From Pseudomonas syringae (GTDB lineage Bacteria; Pseudomonadota; Gammaproteobacteria; Pseudomonadales; Pseudomonadaceae), in the NCBI RefSeq assembly GCF_023278085.1, contig NZ_CP066265.1:2262501-2326500 (forward strand): a stretch of 64,000 nt of DNA, given 5' to 3'. Positions 17,649 through 25,833 of this stretch are shown piece by piece. Position 1 is the first letter of the stretch; the number at the start of each line of letters is the position of its first letter. The notes under the pieces are model-generated. The model searched no databases and had not been told where the DNA came from. It saw only the letters and a program-made list of their open reading frames with translations. Made by a program: the position numbers and the translations under genes.

Positions 17649-18392
17649 CTACCACTTCCAGGCTTTTTCGGTGAACTCAGCAGTGGAGGGGAGCACGGTG
17701 TGGAGGAAATTGAGGTATTTGTTGAACAGCACCTCGTGCTGGAAGCGGGCCTCGAAGCCGAGTGTGACGTCAGTGCGGTGCGTGATGATCATCAAGCGTT
17801 TGCGGTCGACGGTGACGAAGTTGTACTCGCCCCATGGCAGGCTTTGTTCGTGGTGGATGGGGTTTTCCCAGTTGAGTAGCTTGATGGCTGCGATAAAGGC
17901 CATGGCGACAGGGCCGATGAGGAAGAGCATTGAGCCGGTTAGGATGGCCACCATGACGAACAACAGGATGACGGTTATGGCGATGCCTTTGAAAAAGGAG
18001 GAGGCGAAGTCGGGGTAGTGGAGATAGTACTCAAGGTGGGCTCTGTCGGTTTTGATGGTGTAGTTATAGATGGTTTTTTGGCGTACGCCTAACGCTATGA
18101 TGTAGATGGCGGCGCCCGCGAATGTATACACCAGATAAAGTGCATCAGAGGGAGTCTCCAGGTAGACATCCCGGCCAAGCCATATGCAGAAGCTCATGGG
18201 CAGCGCGCATATAAATATCGTACCTAGCTGGGTCCAAAATATTTCATTGGGGGATCTTGCCATGGTTTTTATGGACCAGTTAAAAATATCATTGCTCGCT
18301 AGGCTCGGACTTATTGTTTCAGCACTATCTGAATCATCATTGGTGTTGTTTGTGGTTTTTTGCAAGATAGAGGTTGTCGTTTTTTTAGTCAT
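17649..18392 (-). CDS. Putative immunity membrane protein for the VasX-like effector
   Basis: A 247-residue protein with a hydrophilic Thr/Ser/Asn-rich N-terminus and three or four membrane segments: IFICALPMSFCIWLG (about 60-80), LYLVYTFAGAAIYIIALGV (about 87-106) and a long hydrophobic stretch at about 137-178. It starts five bases after the stop of the effector gene. In Vibrio cholerae the gene in this position, tsiV2, encodes the membrane immunity protein for VasX. The immunity role here is inferred from position, overlap-like spacing and membrane topology; I do not recognise the sequence itself. The DNA is visibly more AT-rich than the flanking housekeeping genes. The ATG at 18392 was chosen; a TTG lies one codon upstream. 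Confidence 0.6.
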   Translation of the reverse strand: MTKKTTTSILQKTTNNTNDDSDSAETISPSLASNDIFNWSIKTMARSPNEIFWTQLGTIFICALPMSFCIWLGRDVYLETPSDALYLVYTFAGAAIYIIALGVRQKTIYNYTIKTDRAHLEYYLHYPDFASSFFKGIAITVILLFVMVAILTGSMLFLIGPVAMAFIAAIKLLNWENPIHHEQSLPWGEYNFVTVDRKRLMIITHRTDVTLGFEARFQHEVLFNKYLNFLHTVLPSTAEFTEKAWKW

Positions 18393-18397
18393 CAATA

Positions 18398-21300
18398 TTA
18401 TTCCGCTATTTCAAGTGTCGAAGTACTGGCTCGGCTGGATGCTTTTATTTCCAGTTCGGTGTGTGCCAGCCCGTCGACTGCTGTATCTCCCTGACTATAA
18501 AGTTTCAGTTGAAACAGGTAGCCTACGTCCTGTTGGCCAGGTTTTATCAGACTGTCGGGATACCATATTTGTAGTTCCAGATACGTTGCGTCTTTCTCAA
18601 GCGGCACCCAGGTTTCCCAAACAACATCTTCACTTTCAGGAGGCATAAGCGGAAATGTGAAATCTTCTTGGGCTTTGCGGGCGGGCTGATTGACAAGCTT
18701 TTTAAATTGATCAACCTTCTTGAACTGTCCTCTGTCGAGAAAGGGGTCGAGTATCGGGTCATCAATTTTTGCTACAGGCAGCACGCCCAGTGGACGTTTA
18801 CTACTGATGATATTGAAATGTACTGATTGTCCGCGCACTGCGCTTGGTAGAAGAATTTGTACGCCAGCACCGTATTGTACCGGAGCACTATAGGGGGTAT
18901 CTCTACCAAAATAGTGGTCTTCGTCGCGTGTGGTGCTTTTAACATGAACCTGAGGGCTCAGCTGTATTGTGAGCAGAGCAAGTTTTTCTTCAAGTTGACC
19001 ACTTGCATCTGTTGAATAACGGTAATTGATTGATTTGGACCAGCTGCATTTCCGCAGCCACCATCCAACGCTATCTTGCTTGAAGTAATTCAGCGCCATA
19101 TTAGTCAATAGATAAATCACACCTGTTAGCAGTATTGCTACGCTAAACCACGGGTTCATTGCAACCAATGTATACGAACTGGTTGGAAGAATTCCTGCAG
19201 CGAGCTGGAATGTGCTGCCTATCGCCATAAGGCCTACTGAACCAAATTTTATACGTGTGGCAGTCGCCTCTTCAGTTGTTTTTGTTTTAGTCAGGTCATC
19301 GTAGATGTCTATCAACTCCAACGTAGCCGCCGCTATCCCAAATGCTCCCATCGCCACCATCGAAACCCTGAACCCACTTATCGCCTCACCCCACGCAGTA
19401 TTATCCCTTGCTTTCCAGTACCCTGCCGACCTGTCAAGAATCCCGACATTCCTGCCATCAATTAGTATCGGCGTGGCGTCCTTGATCACGCGCCACGGCG
19501 CTTCAACAAACACCGCCATCAACAGGTTAAAGCTATACCCCAACCCGTAAGTGACCTTGCCAATATCCTTCACGCTAAAATCCCCATCCTTCGTCAGGTC
19601 CCGATAGGTGAGGGCGGTGTTGATGAAGTTGAGCATGATCACGCTCCAGGTGATCGAGCCCGCGATACCGCCCAGGTTGTCGATCCAGCGCTTGGCGGAA
19701 GCGAGCCAGTCCTTGGTGATGGCTTTGCCGGACTGGAAGTGCAGGCGAATTTCGTCCTGCAACTGCCTGGCGTATTGGTTGTTTTGGAAGTCGAGCAGGG
19801 CGGGCATGCTCAGTTCATGCAGGCGAAGTTTTTTCTCAAGGGTGCGCAGGTGGTTGGCAGTGCTTTTGCGGGTGTTGTAGGCGGTTGGATAGAGCCAGCT
19901 GCGGCGGGTGTCGCTGATCTGTTTGTTGAGTACCTGCCACTCACTGATCCAGGTTTTCAGCTTCGCGAGCATTTTTTGATCGATCGCAATACGCGCCTTT
20001 GAATCCAGCAGTATCTGACCGATCAACAGCGTGCGAATCAGCGCAACGATGTTCTGCTGCTTGCCCATAGCGAGGCGGCTATCGATGGGCACCCAGGTCA
20101 GCAAGATGCTTTCAAACGTTGCCTTGCCTGCGCCGCTGGCCAGTTGGCCGAGGGCTTTGAAGGTGTCCTGAACGGGTTGTTTCAGCGCCTTCATCCAAGG
20201 TTTGTCGGCGAAGCCCTGATGATTGAGCGCGCCGTTGAGTTCGCCGATGCGCGTGGCCAGGTTGGTCACGTCACCAAGGCCGTTCAGCAGCGCATCGGCC
20301 TCTTGATGAAGGGCGTCCTTAAGCGCGGGCGAGAAGCCATAGCGCAAGGTGCCAAACAGGCTGCTGGTGTTGGCTTCCTGTTCGGCGAGCCAGGCGCTGG
20401 CTGCGTTGTCCTGCGCGTAGATGATCTGCAGGTTGAGCATGATTGTCTGCAGGTACAGCAGGGTGTTCGGGTGGGTGGTGTCGATGAACAGCTTGAACGG
20501 TTCTGTGCCCAGGTGGGTCGACCATTGCCGAAAATCGCTCTGCGTGTCGCGCACCTGTTGCAGCAGTGTGTCGCCGGCCGGCAGATGTTGCAGAAGGTAC
20601 TGACGCGCACCTGTCAGATCGACCTCGCGCCGCCATTTTTGGCGATCTTTCCAGGCTTGCATATCCTGCTCGGTCGGAACGCTGCCGTAACGCGTCTGAA
20701 GCGATCTGCGCATCTCCGGGCTCTTGAAGGCATTCGGCAGCAACAGCACACCTCCGGGTGCGGTGTTGTTGCCGATCTGCTCTTCTTCAAACAGGCATTG
20801 TTCAAACCAGGCTTCGACGTCGCTCAGGTACTGATGCGTGCGAAGCGTATCACCACGCACCGACTCAGGCAGTTTCTCTGGATTGCTGTCAGCGCCACAG
20901 AGCGTAGTTACGGTCTGGGCGATCTGAGTCTTGTGTTCGTGTTCGGCCTGCCAGTTGCGGTACGCCGCCTGATCAGCCGCCAGTTGCATGCCTAGGTCGT
21001 TGAACACGGCCAACGGGTCGTCAAGGGCGATGAGCAGCGAACTGTCCTTGTCGTCCACGCTGCCCAGCCAGAAGACGTCCGCACCCACCGGCGCGAATAC
21101 CGATTGGGCCTCGTCGCTGGCTGACGGTTTTGCGGTGGGAATTGCGGAGTCCGCAAAACGGCCGTCATCAATAACGTTGCCTTTATCGACATCCGCCACG
21201 GCCTCTGCAATGCGGTTCAGCGGAAGGGTGTCCGGTTCGGCCATGGTCGAGCAGTAGCGCGCCAGGTCCAGCGCTTTCATCCATAACGCGCGGCTTGGCG

Positions 21301-21781
21301 GGTTGGAGCGCATGTGTTCGCAGATGCGCCATGTCCACTGGAGCGGCGAAAACGCAATGTGCAGACGGTTGCTGCGCGGGTAGAGCAGGAATGGTTTGCC
21401 GTCAGTGCCACCGCTTCGCTGGTCACTGCCCACCTGCACGTCGTTCCGGACGATGCGGCTCAGATGACCGTCAGCGGCAGACACCGCGTATTCATGCAGC
21501 GTTCTGGCTGTTTCGTCGAAGACATAGACGTAGCCGTCGTACAGTTGGCGCAAGGTGTAGCTGCGCGTTTTCAACGTCGGCAGGCTGGCCCATGTGCCGT
21601 CTTTGGGCAGCGGCTTCAATTTTTTGCGATCAGCATCATAGCGCGAGCGATCCAGCGCGTAGCGCACCGGCACGATGGCGATGTCCGGGCGCTTGAAGGC
21701 GCACAGGCTGGTCGCCGTAGCCGGTGTCTTGGCGAAGCATGCCGCACGTCGCTGTTGGCGCGTGCCGTTTTTATCGGTCAT
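18398..21781 (-). CDS. T6SS effector, VasX-like (toxin VasX N-terminal region), pore-forming type
   Basis: A 1127-residue protein. The N-terminus, with a Cys-rich opening and the PDIAIVPVRYAL segment, is typical of the VasX/BTH_I2691 effector family. A long soluble helical part (to about residue 700) is followed by a hydrophobic region (about 700-900) with four or five candidate membrane helices, for example WSVIMLNFINTALTY, FGIAAATLELIDIY and FSVAILLTGVIYLLTNMAL. A polar C-terminal domain of about 200 residues ends the protein. VasX-type effectors insert into target membranes and dissipate ion gradients. It lies between its DUF4123 adaptor (11-bp overlap) and a putative immunity gene. The ATG at 21781 is preceded by AAGG; an in-frame ATG at 21802 is an alternative. 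The C-terminal third is visibly more AT-rich than the rest. Confidence 0.83.
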   Translation of the reverse strand: MTDKNGTRQQRRAACFAKTPATATSLCAFKRPDIAIVPVRYALDRSRYDADRKKLKPLPKDGTWASLPTLKTRSYTLRQLYDGYVYVFDETARTLHEYAVSAADGHLSRIVRNDVQVGSDQRSGGTDGKPFLLYPRSNRLHIAFSPLQWTWRICEHMRSNPPSRALWMKALDLARYCSTMAEPDTLPLNRIAEAVADVDKGNVIDDGRFADSAIPTAKPSASDEAQSVFAPVGADVFWLGSVDDKDSSLLIALDDPLAVFNDLGMQLAADQAAYRNWQAEHEHKTQIAQTVTTLCGADSNPEKLPESVRGDTLRTHQYLSDVEAWFEQCLFEEEQIGNNTAPGGVLLLPNAFKSPEMRRSLQTRYGSVPTEQDMQAWKDRQKWRREVDLTGARQYLLQHLPAGDTLLQQVRDTQSDFRQWSTHLGTEPFKLFIDTTHPNTLLYLQTIMLNLQIIYAQDNAASAWLAEQEANTSSLFGTLRYGFSPALKDALHQEADALLNGLGDVTNLATRIGELNGALNHQGFADKPWMKALKQPVQDTFKALGQLASGAGKATFESILLTWVPIDSRLAMGKQQNIVALIRTLLIGQILLDSKARIAIDQKMLAKLKTWISEWQVLNKQISDTRRSWLYPTAYNTRKSTANHLRTLEKKLRLHELSMPALLDFQNNQYARQLQDEIRLHFQSGKAITKDWLASAKRWIDNLGGIAGSITWSVIMLNFINTALTYRDLTKDGDFSVKDIGKVTYGLGYSFNLLMAVFVEAPWRVIKDATPILIDGRNVGILDRSAGYWKARDNTAWGEAISGFRVSMVAMGAFGIAAATLELIDIYDDLTKTKTTEEATATRIKFGSVGLMAIGSTFQLAAGILPTSSYTLVAMNPWFSVAILLTGVIYLLTNMALNYFKQDSVGWWLRKCSWSKSINYRYSTDASGQLEEKLALLTIQLSPQVHVKSTTRDEDHYFGRDTPYSAPVQYGAGVQILLPSAVRGQSVHFNIISSKRPLGVLPVAKIDDPILDPFLDRGQFKKVDQFKKLVNQPARKAQEDFTFPLMPPESEDVVWETWVPLEKDATYLELQIWYPDSLIKPGQQDVGYLFQLKLYSQGDTAVDGLAHTELEIKASSRASTSTLEIAE

Positions 21782-22652
21782 GCCGGGTACCCTTGTCTTC
21801 ATGAAGTTTCTCGCGGTATTCATCGAGCGAGTTGATGCGCAGTTCTGGAGGCAGGTGTTGAAGTTGGGGGTACAGGGTCTGCCATAACGGATAGGGGCTT
21901 TGTGGGTGATTCACAAAACCCTGTCCCCACGCGTGGCAGATGTCTGCCCATGTCGCTAATGCGTACTCGCTGACCAGTCCCCATTCAAGGCCGCTGTCCA
22001 CAGCACGCTCAAGCCATATGGCTATCTGATCTTCGGTCAGGTTTGCGAAAGCCTGCGGATCCTGCTCTTGCAGCCAGTCATGAATTCGTTCTTCAAAAAG
22101 CCACCGATAGCATTCTTTCAGCGCCTGTAACTGTGGTTCGCCCAGCAAAACGGAATGCTCGTGCCAGAGCGTTTTCGGATGCTGGTTAACAAATGTTGCA
22201 GGTAGTGACGACGGGTTGCGCTGCCAGGTATGCCTGGGAAGCTGCACCCAAAGCTGATTGATAGGTCCCAATATCTGGCTTAGATGCTCTTCGCTATAAC
22301 TAGATAACCAGTAGTGCGTCACCAGTGGATCCGCAAAGCGCAGCAGGCTTGAATTGCCGAGGTAGTCGATCGGGCACAGAAATCGGCACAGGTGCTCGGC
22401 TACATCTTTCAGCGCGGCATTGCTGGAAAATATACTCGCGTCAGTTCGTAACGCGGCGGGCTCAAGCCATTCGCGAATCAGCGAAGATTCTGGTGGAACC
22501 TTCACTAGAACAGGACCCTGATTCATGACCGCTGACCAACGCGTTCCCAAGTACAGCGGCATGATCTCCATAGGCTCGGCACGCTGATACACCTGCTTGA
22601 TTGCATCAGGTCGTAACACGCCGTCAATCAGCAGGTAGTTGGCCAGGTTCAT
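21771..22652 (-). CDS. DUF4123 T6SS effector adaptor/chaperone (VasW-like)
   Basis: A 293-residue cytoplasmic protein with the DUF4123 fold in its first ~130 residues (NYLLIDGVLRPD, MPLYLGTRWSAVMNQGPVLVKV, LRFADPLVTHYWLS). DUF4123 proteins load a cognate effector onto the VgrG spike. The gene lies between vgrG (ATGA overlap, start at 22652) and the VasX-like effector (11-bp overlap), the order seen for V. cholerae vgrG-2, vasW and vasX. Its client is therefore almost certainly the effector encoded next. The N-terminal extension available upstream is only vgrG sequence in another frame. Confidence 0.85.
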   Translation of the reverse strand: MNLANYLLIDGVLRPDAIKQVYQRAEPMEIMPLYLGTRWSAVMNQGPVLVKVPPESSLIREWLEPAALRTDASIFSSNAALKDVAEHLCRFLCPIDYLGNSSLLRFADPLVTHYWLSSYSEEHLSQILGPINQLWVQLPRHTWQRNPSSLPATFVNQHPKTLWHEHSVLLGEPQLQALKECYRWLFEERIHDWLQEQDPQAFANLTEDQIAIWLERAVDSGLEWGLVSEYALATWADICHAWGQGFVNHPQSPYPLWQTLYPQLQHLPPELRINSLDEYREKLHEDKGTRHDR

Positions 22653-24714
22653 GTTGTGGCTTCCTTGGCTGCTCGCTCGCATTGCTCGCAAAACGGAGTG
22701 CGCTTTAGTGCTTGTGCTTGTGGGCGAGTCAGCAGCTCTCCTGCTTTTTCTGCATCGACATGTCTTACCAGGCCTGGCAGCAGCGGCGCGATACCAGAGC
22801 CATTCCCCGGGATGCCTCCCGAGTTGAGCTTCACGTGTGGGCCCATGATCGTTACACCACCGGCGTCCAGCTTAATAAAGGAACCGCCGACTTTGAGGGT
22901 GATCTCCAATCCCGCTTCAATGACCAGTTTGTTCCCCGCTTTTATGTGAATCTCTCTTCCGGTCTCTATCAGCAATCCATCACCCGCTTTGATGTGCTGC
23001 GTTGCACCGACCGTCAGGTGATCGTTCATTTTGACTTCAGTCAGCCGGTCGCCATCAACGGTCCGATGCTCCTCTGCCTTGAACTCGCTGTAGCTATTGG
23101 CTGCAACCCGGTCATAACGCTCATGGCCGACGTTGATTGTCTGGTCATGCCTGATGTGTTGCTCCCAGTCGCGCTGGGCATGAACGTAGATCTGCTCCTG
23201 ACCGGCCCGGTCCTCTATGCGCAGTTCGTTCGAGCCTTCGCCGCCGGGGCTGCTCAAGGTCTTGAATACACTGCGCGTCTGATGCGCAGGCAAATCGTAG
23301 GGCGGCACGTGTTCGGTGTGGTACAGGCAGCCGCTGATCAGCGGCCGGTCGGGGTCGCCCTCAAGAAAGCTCACCAGCACTTCCATGCCGACTCGCGGGA
23401 TGACCATGCCACCGTAACGATGGCCGGCCCAACTGGAAGCAACCCGCAGCCAGCAACTGCTGCCGTCATCGCCCTGGCCTTCGCGATCCCAGTGAAACTG
23501 CACCTTGACCCGGCCGTGCTTGTCGCAGTGAATTTCCTGATCTTTCGGGCCGGTGACCACGGCAGTCTGGCTGCCGAAGATCCTCTGTTTGGGGTGACGC
23601 AGGGAAGGGCGGTACGGCGCGTTCCCTGGCGTGACCAGAAACGTATTGCGATAGCCCTGGTGAACGTCGCCATCGCCCTTGCCGGGCGGCGCGGACTCTT
23701 CCAGCACCTGCGGCTGACGGCCCTCATGGCGGACTTCGGTCAGTAGCCAGAGGTCGTTCCAGCCTTGGTTGGGGTGTTCGCTCAACTGTAGAAAATGACC
23801 GCTGACCAGTAGCGGCTGATCACTTAGCCCTTCTCCGAGCCGGTAATCGTGACGGTGCCGTTCAAGCGCGCGTTTGGCCAGATGGGCACCCCGATCACGG
23901 TGGGTGAAACCGCCGGGATAATCGTAGTGCTCAAGGTCTGGATAGTCCTCATCCTGTGCCGCGCCTTCCATGGTCAGGCGTGGTTTTTCAAAATGGTAAT
24001 CACGCCGGGTAGCGCGACTGGAGCGGGTTTCCAGACGCAACTGGAAATGCCTGATCACCGGATCGTCGGCCGCCATCCCGGTGTCCTGCTTGTAGACCAC
24101 CGGTTTCTTCAGTTCCGGGAATACCGTCTGGTCATCGCCAAACACTAGCTGATGGGCTGTCGGGCTGTGTTCAAAGTGGTAATGCAGGCCTTCCTCTTCG
24201 CACAGTCGCTGGATGAAGTGCAGATCCGACTCGCCGTACTGCACACAGTACTCACGCTCCGGGTAAGGTGCGCCGAGTTGGAAGCGGTAGGCGTTTTCCG
24301 TCAGGCGGTGATCTTCCAGCACCTGCGCGATGATCTGCGGCACCGTTTTGTGCTGGAAAATGCGTTGATTGGTGCGATGGCCCAGTCGGGCCAGATGCGG
24401 TCGCAACGTGATCGTGTAATGCGTCAGTCGCGTGCCGGAATCGCCTTCTGCGATGCGATCAATCAACCCGTGGATGCCGCCGCCATCAGGCGCAAATTGC
24501 AAGAACGCCGGTTGCCCGAGCAGGCTTTCCAGATCCAGCGATGCACGACCTGCTCCAGCGAAGCACGTTCGCTGACCAGGTCCAGTGTGAAGCAGAAGGG
24601 CTGGCTGATGGCTTCGTGGCCGGTGAAGGCCAGGACCTCGAAGCCATGATCAATGCCATCGGGGCTATCAAGGCTGAGGGTCAGGCGTTTTGAGTGGGCA
24701 GGCTTCGCCGTCAT
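22649..24714 (-). pseudogene. vgrG: T6SS spike protein VgrG (TssI), frameshifted near the 5' end
   Basis: Full-length VgrG coding sequence in two frames. Frame 1 starts at ATG 24714 (strong SD ACAGGAGG) with MTAKPAHSKRLTLSL and reads through SQPFCFTLDLVSERASL, then leaves the family sequence and stops at 24463 (83 aa). Frame 2, from about 24540 down to 22649, carries LDLESLLGQPAF and then the rest: the gp27-like part, GRVKVQFHWDREG, the PRVGMEVLVSFLEGDPDRP spike-OB region, the gp5-like beta-helix repeats and a CEQC tail. Deleting about 20 extra bases near 24545 joins them into SERASLDLESLLGQ, which matches the family. No C-terminal effector domain is present. As read, only a truncated peptide or an internally started protein (TTG at 24502) could be made. 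Confidence 0.8.
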
Positions 24715-24719
24715 CGGGG

Positions 24720-24780
24720 CCTCCTGTTTAGCCGTTCGCTGAGAGTCCCATCGATCCGGGCAGATCGATGGGACAGGAGG
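24720..24780 (-). promoter_or_regulatory. hcp-vgrG intercistronic hairpin with possible SD sequestration
   Basis: A perfect 12-bp inverted repeat GTCCCATCGATC (24745-24756) / GATCGATGGGAC (24763-24774) with a six-base loop lies between hcp and vgrG. In addition, the vgrG Shine-Dalgarno ACAGGAGG (minus strand, 24727-24720) is perfectly complementary to CCTCCTGT just after the hcp stop (minus strand, 24780-24773). The arrangement could lower vgrG translation or stabilise hcp mRNA, giving the expected excess of Hcp over VgrG. The mechanism is inferred. Confidence 0.55.
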
Positions 24781-24781
24781 A

Positions 24782-25300
24782 TCAAGCCGAAGCGGGCTCT
24801 CTCCAATCGTCAGAACCACTGGTCGTGGCCTTGACGTGGGCCCAGGTAATTTTGCGATAGCTGAAATACACATCCTGCAGGTGTGTGAAGTGCGAGCTAT
24901 CAGGGTCTTGGCAGTTGGGCATGTAGTCCTCAATCTTGACAATGACGGCATCGGTCAGCGTGGTGGTGTAGTAATGTTCCTGTTTGCCTTGAGCGGAAGT
25001 CCTATACCACTTGATTTCTACTTTGCTCATCGTTGCGCCAGAGCAAAGTGCTTCTAGAAGTAACGGCGATGTCCTGTCGAAAATCTTGGTGATGCAGACA
25101 GGTTTGTGAACACGTTGACCGGTAGGTTGACCAGACTGAGGGTCACACGGAATACCAATCTCGTGTTTGAACGCCTGGACGATCGCTTCGTCTTCATGGC
25201 CCGTCTGATAGATGTTTCCTACTGAGTCAGGCGTGAAAGCTTTCGCAGTCAATACTTTTTGATTTGCGTCAATGATAGTTATGTAAGCAGGTGTTGGCAT
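24782..25300 (-). CDS. hcp: T6SS tube protein Hcp (TssD)
   Basis: A 172-residue Hcp-family protein with the family start PAYITIIDANQKVL, the GNIYQTGHEDEAIVQAFKHE segment, KPVCITKIFDRTSPLLLEAL and the C-terminal LQDVYFSYRKITWAH. Hcp hexamers stack into the inner tube that is propelled by sheath contraction and carries VgrG and effectors. It is the first gene of the minus-strand effector cassette, with AGGA as RBS before ATG 25300 and a candidate sigma-54 promoter at 25367-25382. Its length and sequence look intact. Confidence 0.93.
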   Translation of the reverse strand: MPTPAYITIIDANQKVLTAKAFTPDSVGNIYQTGHEDEAIVQAFKHEIGIPCDPQSGQPTGQRVHKPVCITKIFDRTSPLLLEALCSGATMSKVEIKWYRTSAQGKQEHYYTTTLTDAVIVKIEDYMPNCQDPDSSHFTHLQDVYFSYRKITWAHVKATTSGSDDWREPASA

Positions 25301-25833
25301 GTGGTAGTTCCTAATGGTAAGTAGCGCCTCGCAGGCGAAAATGCCTGGATGGCGAGCGATTGCTATAACAACATACGTGCCAACTTTTTATCGGCCTATG
25401 CCCGGCAGTGGTTTATTCCACTTGGCCAGAAGTATTAGTGTGCCTGATGTCTATTTGTTTAGTAAAAGCGAGCGAATTCTTGCGCAGCTGCTAAGTTTAA
25501 TTGCGCACCGTGCGCCAGGCCGATCAGCGCGAGGCCGCGTAGCGGATTTTGTCTAGCATGCTGAAAAGGTGCGCAAAAAATTGCGTGCGATGGAGGGGGG
25601 AAGTTTACTGGATCAGAAGGTGGTGAGCGAATCTGAGGGTCAAAAAAATCGAGAATATTTCAAGGTGTTTAGTTGGGAATCCTACGAATAAGTCTTTAGT
25701 GTTGTAGGAAATTTCCTAAAAAATACTATTCAACACTTACATGCTTGTTTGTTGGGCGGAGCAGGGGTAGATTTCATCCTGCTTTCAATTCGGTAACACG
25801 CTTGGCTATTATCTATTAAATGAGGGGTGGGCA
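25301..25833. other. 533-bp divergent regulatory region between hcp and tssA
   Basis: No supported gene. It separates the minus-strand effector cassette from the plus-strand structural operon and should hold both promoters. A sigma-54 type site for hcp is at 25367-25382. The half nearest tssA is AT-rich and contains the tssA RBS (GAGGGGTGGGCA before ATG 25834). I could not identify a clear promoter for tssA. Confidence 0.6.
25367..25382 (-). promoter_or_regulatory. Sigma-54 (RpoN) -24/-12 promoter for hcp
   Basis: Minus-strand TGGCACGTATGTTGTT matches the RpoN consensus TGGCACG-N4-TTGCA with a perfect -24 half and TTGT in place of TTGC at -12. Transcription would begin near 25355, giving a 55-nt leader before hcp. 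The plus-strand operon encodes a VasH-like sigma-54 activator, which makes this functional pairing likely. Confidence 0.6.

Noticed and set aside
25349-25366. Second sigma-54-like site on the plus strand (TGGC...TTGC)
   Set aside because: The GG to GC spacing is nine instead of ten bases, which is not tolerated by RpoN.
25501-25517. TGGCGCACGGTGCGCAA on the minus strand as another sigma-54 promoter
   Set aside because: Spacing fits, but the -12 half (GCGCA) is poor and the site is 200 bp from hcp; it may simply be a GC palindrome.
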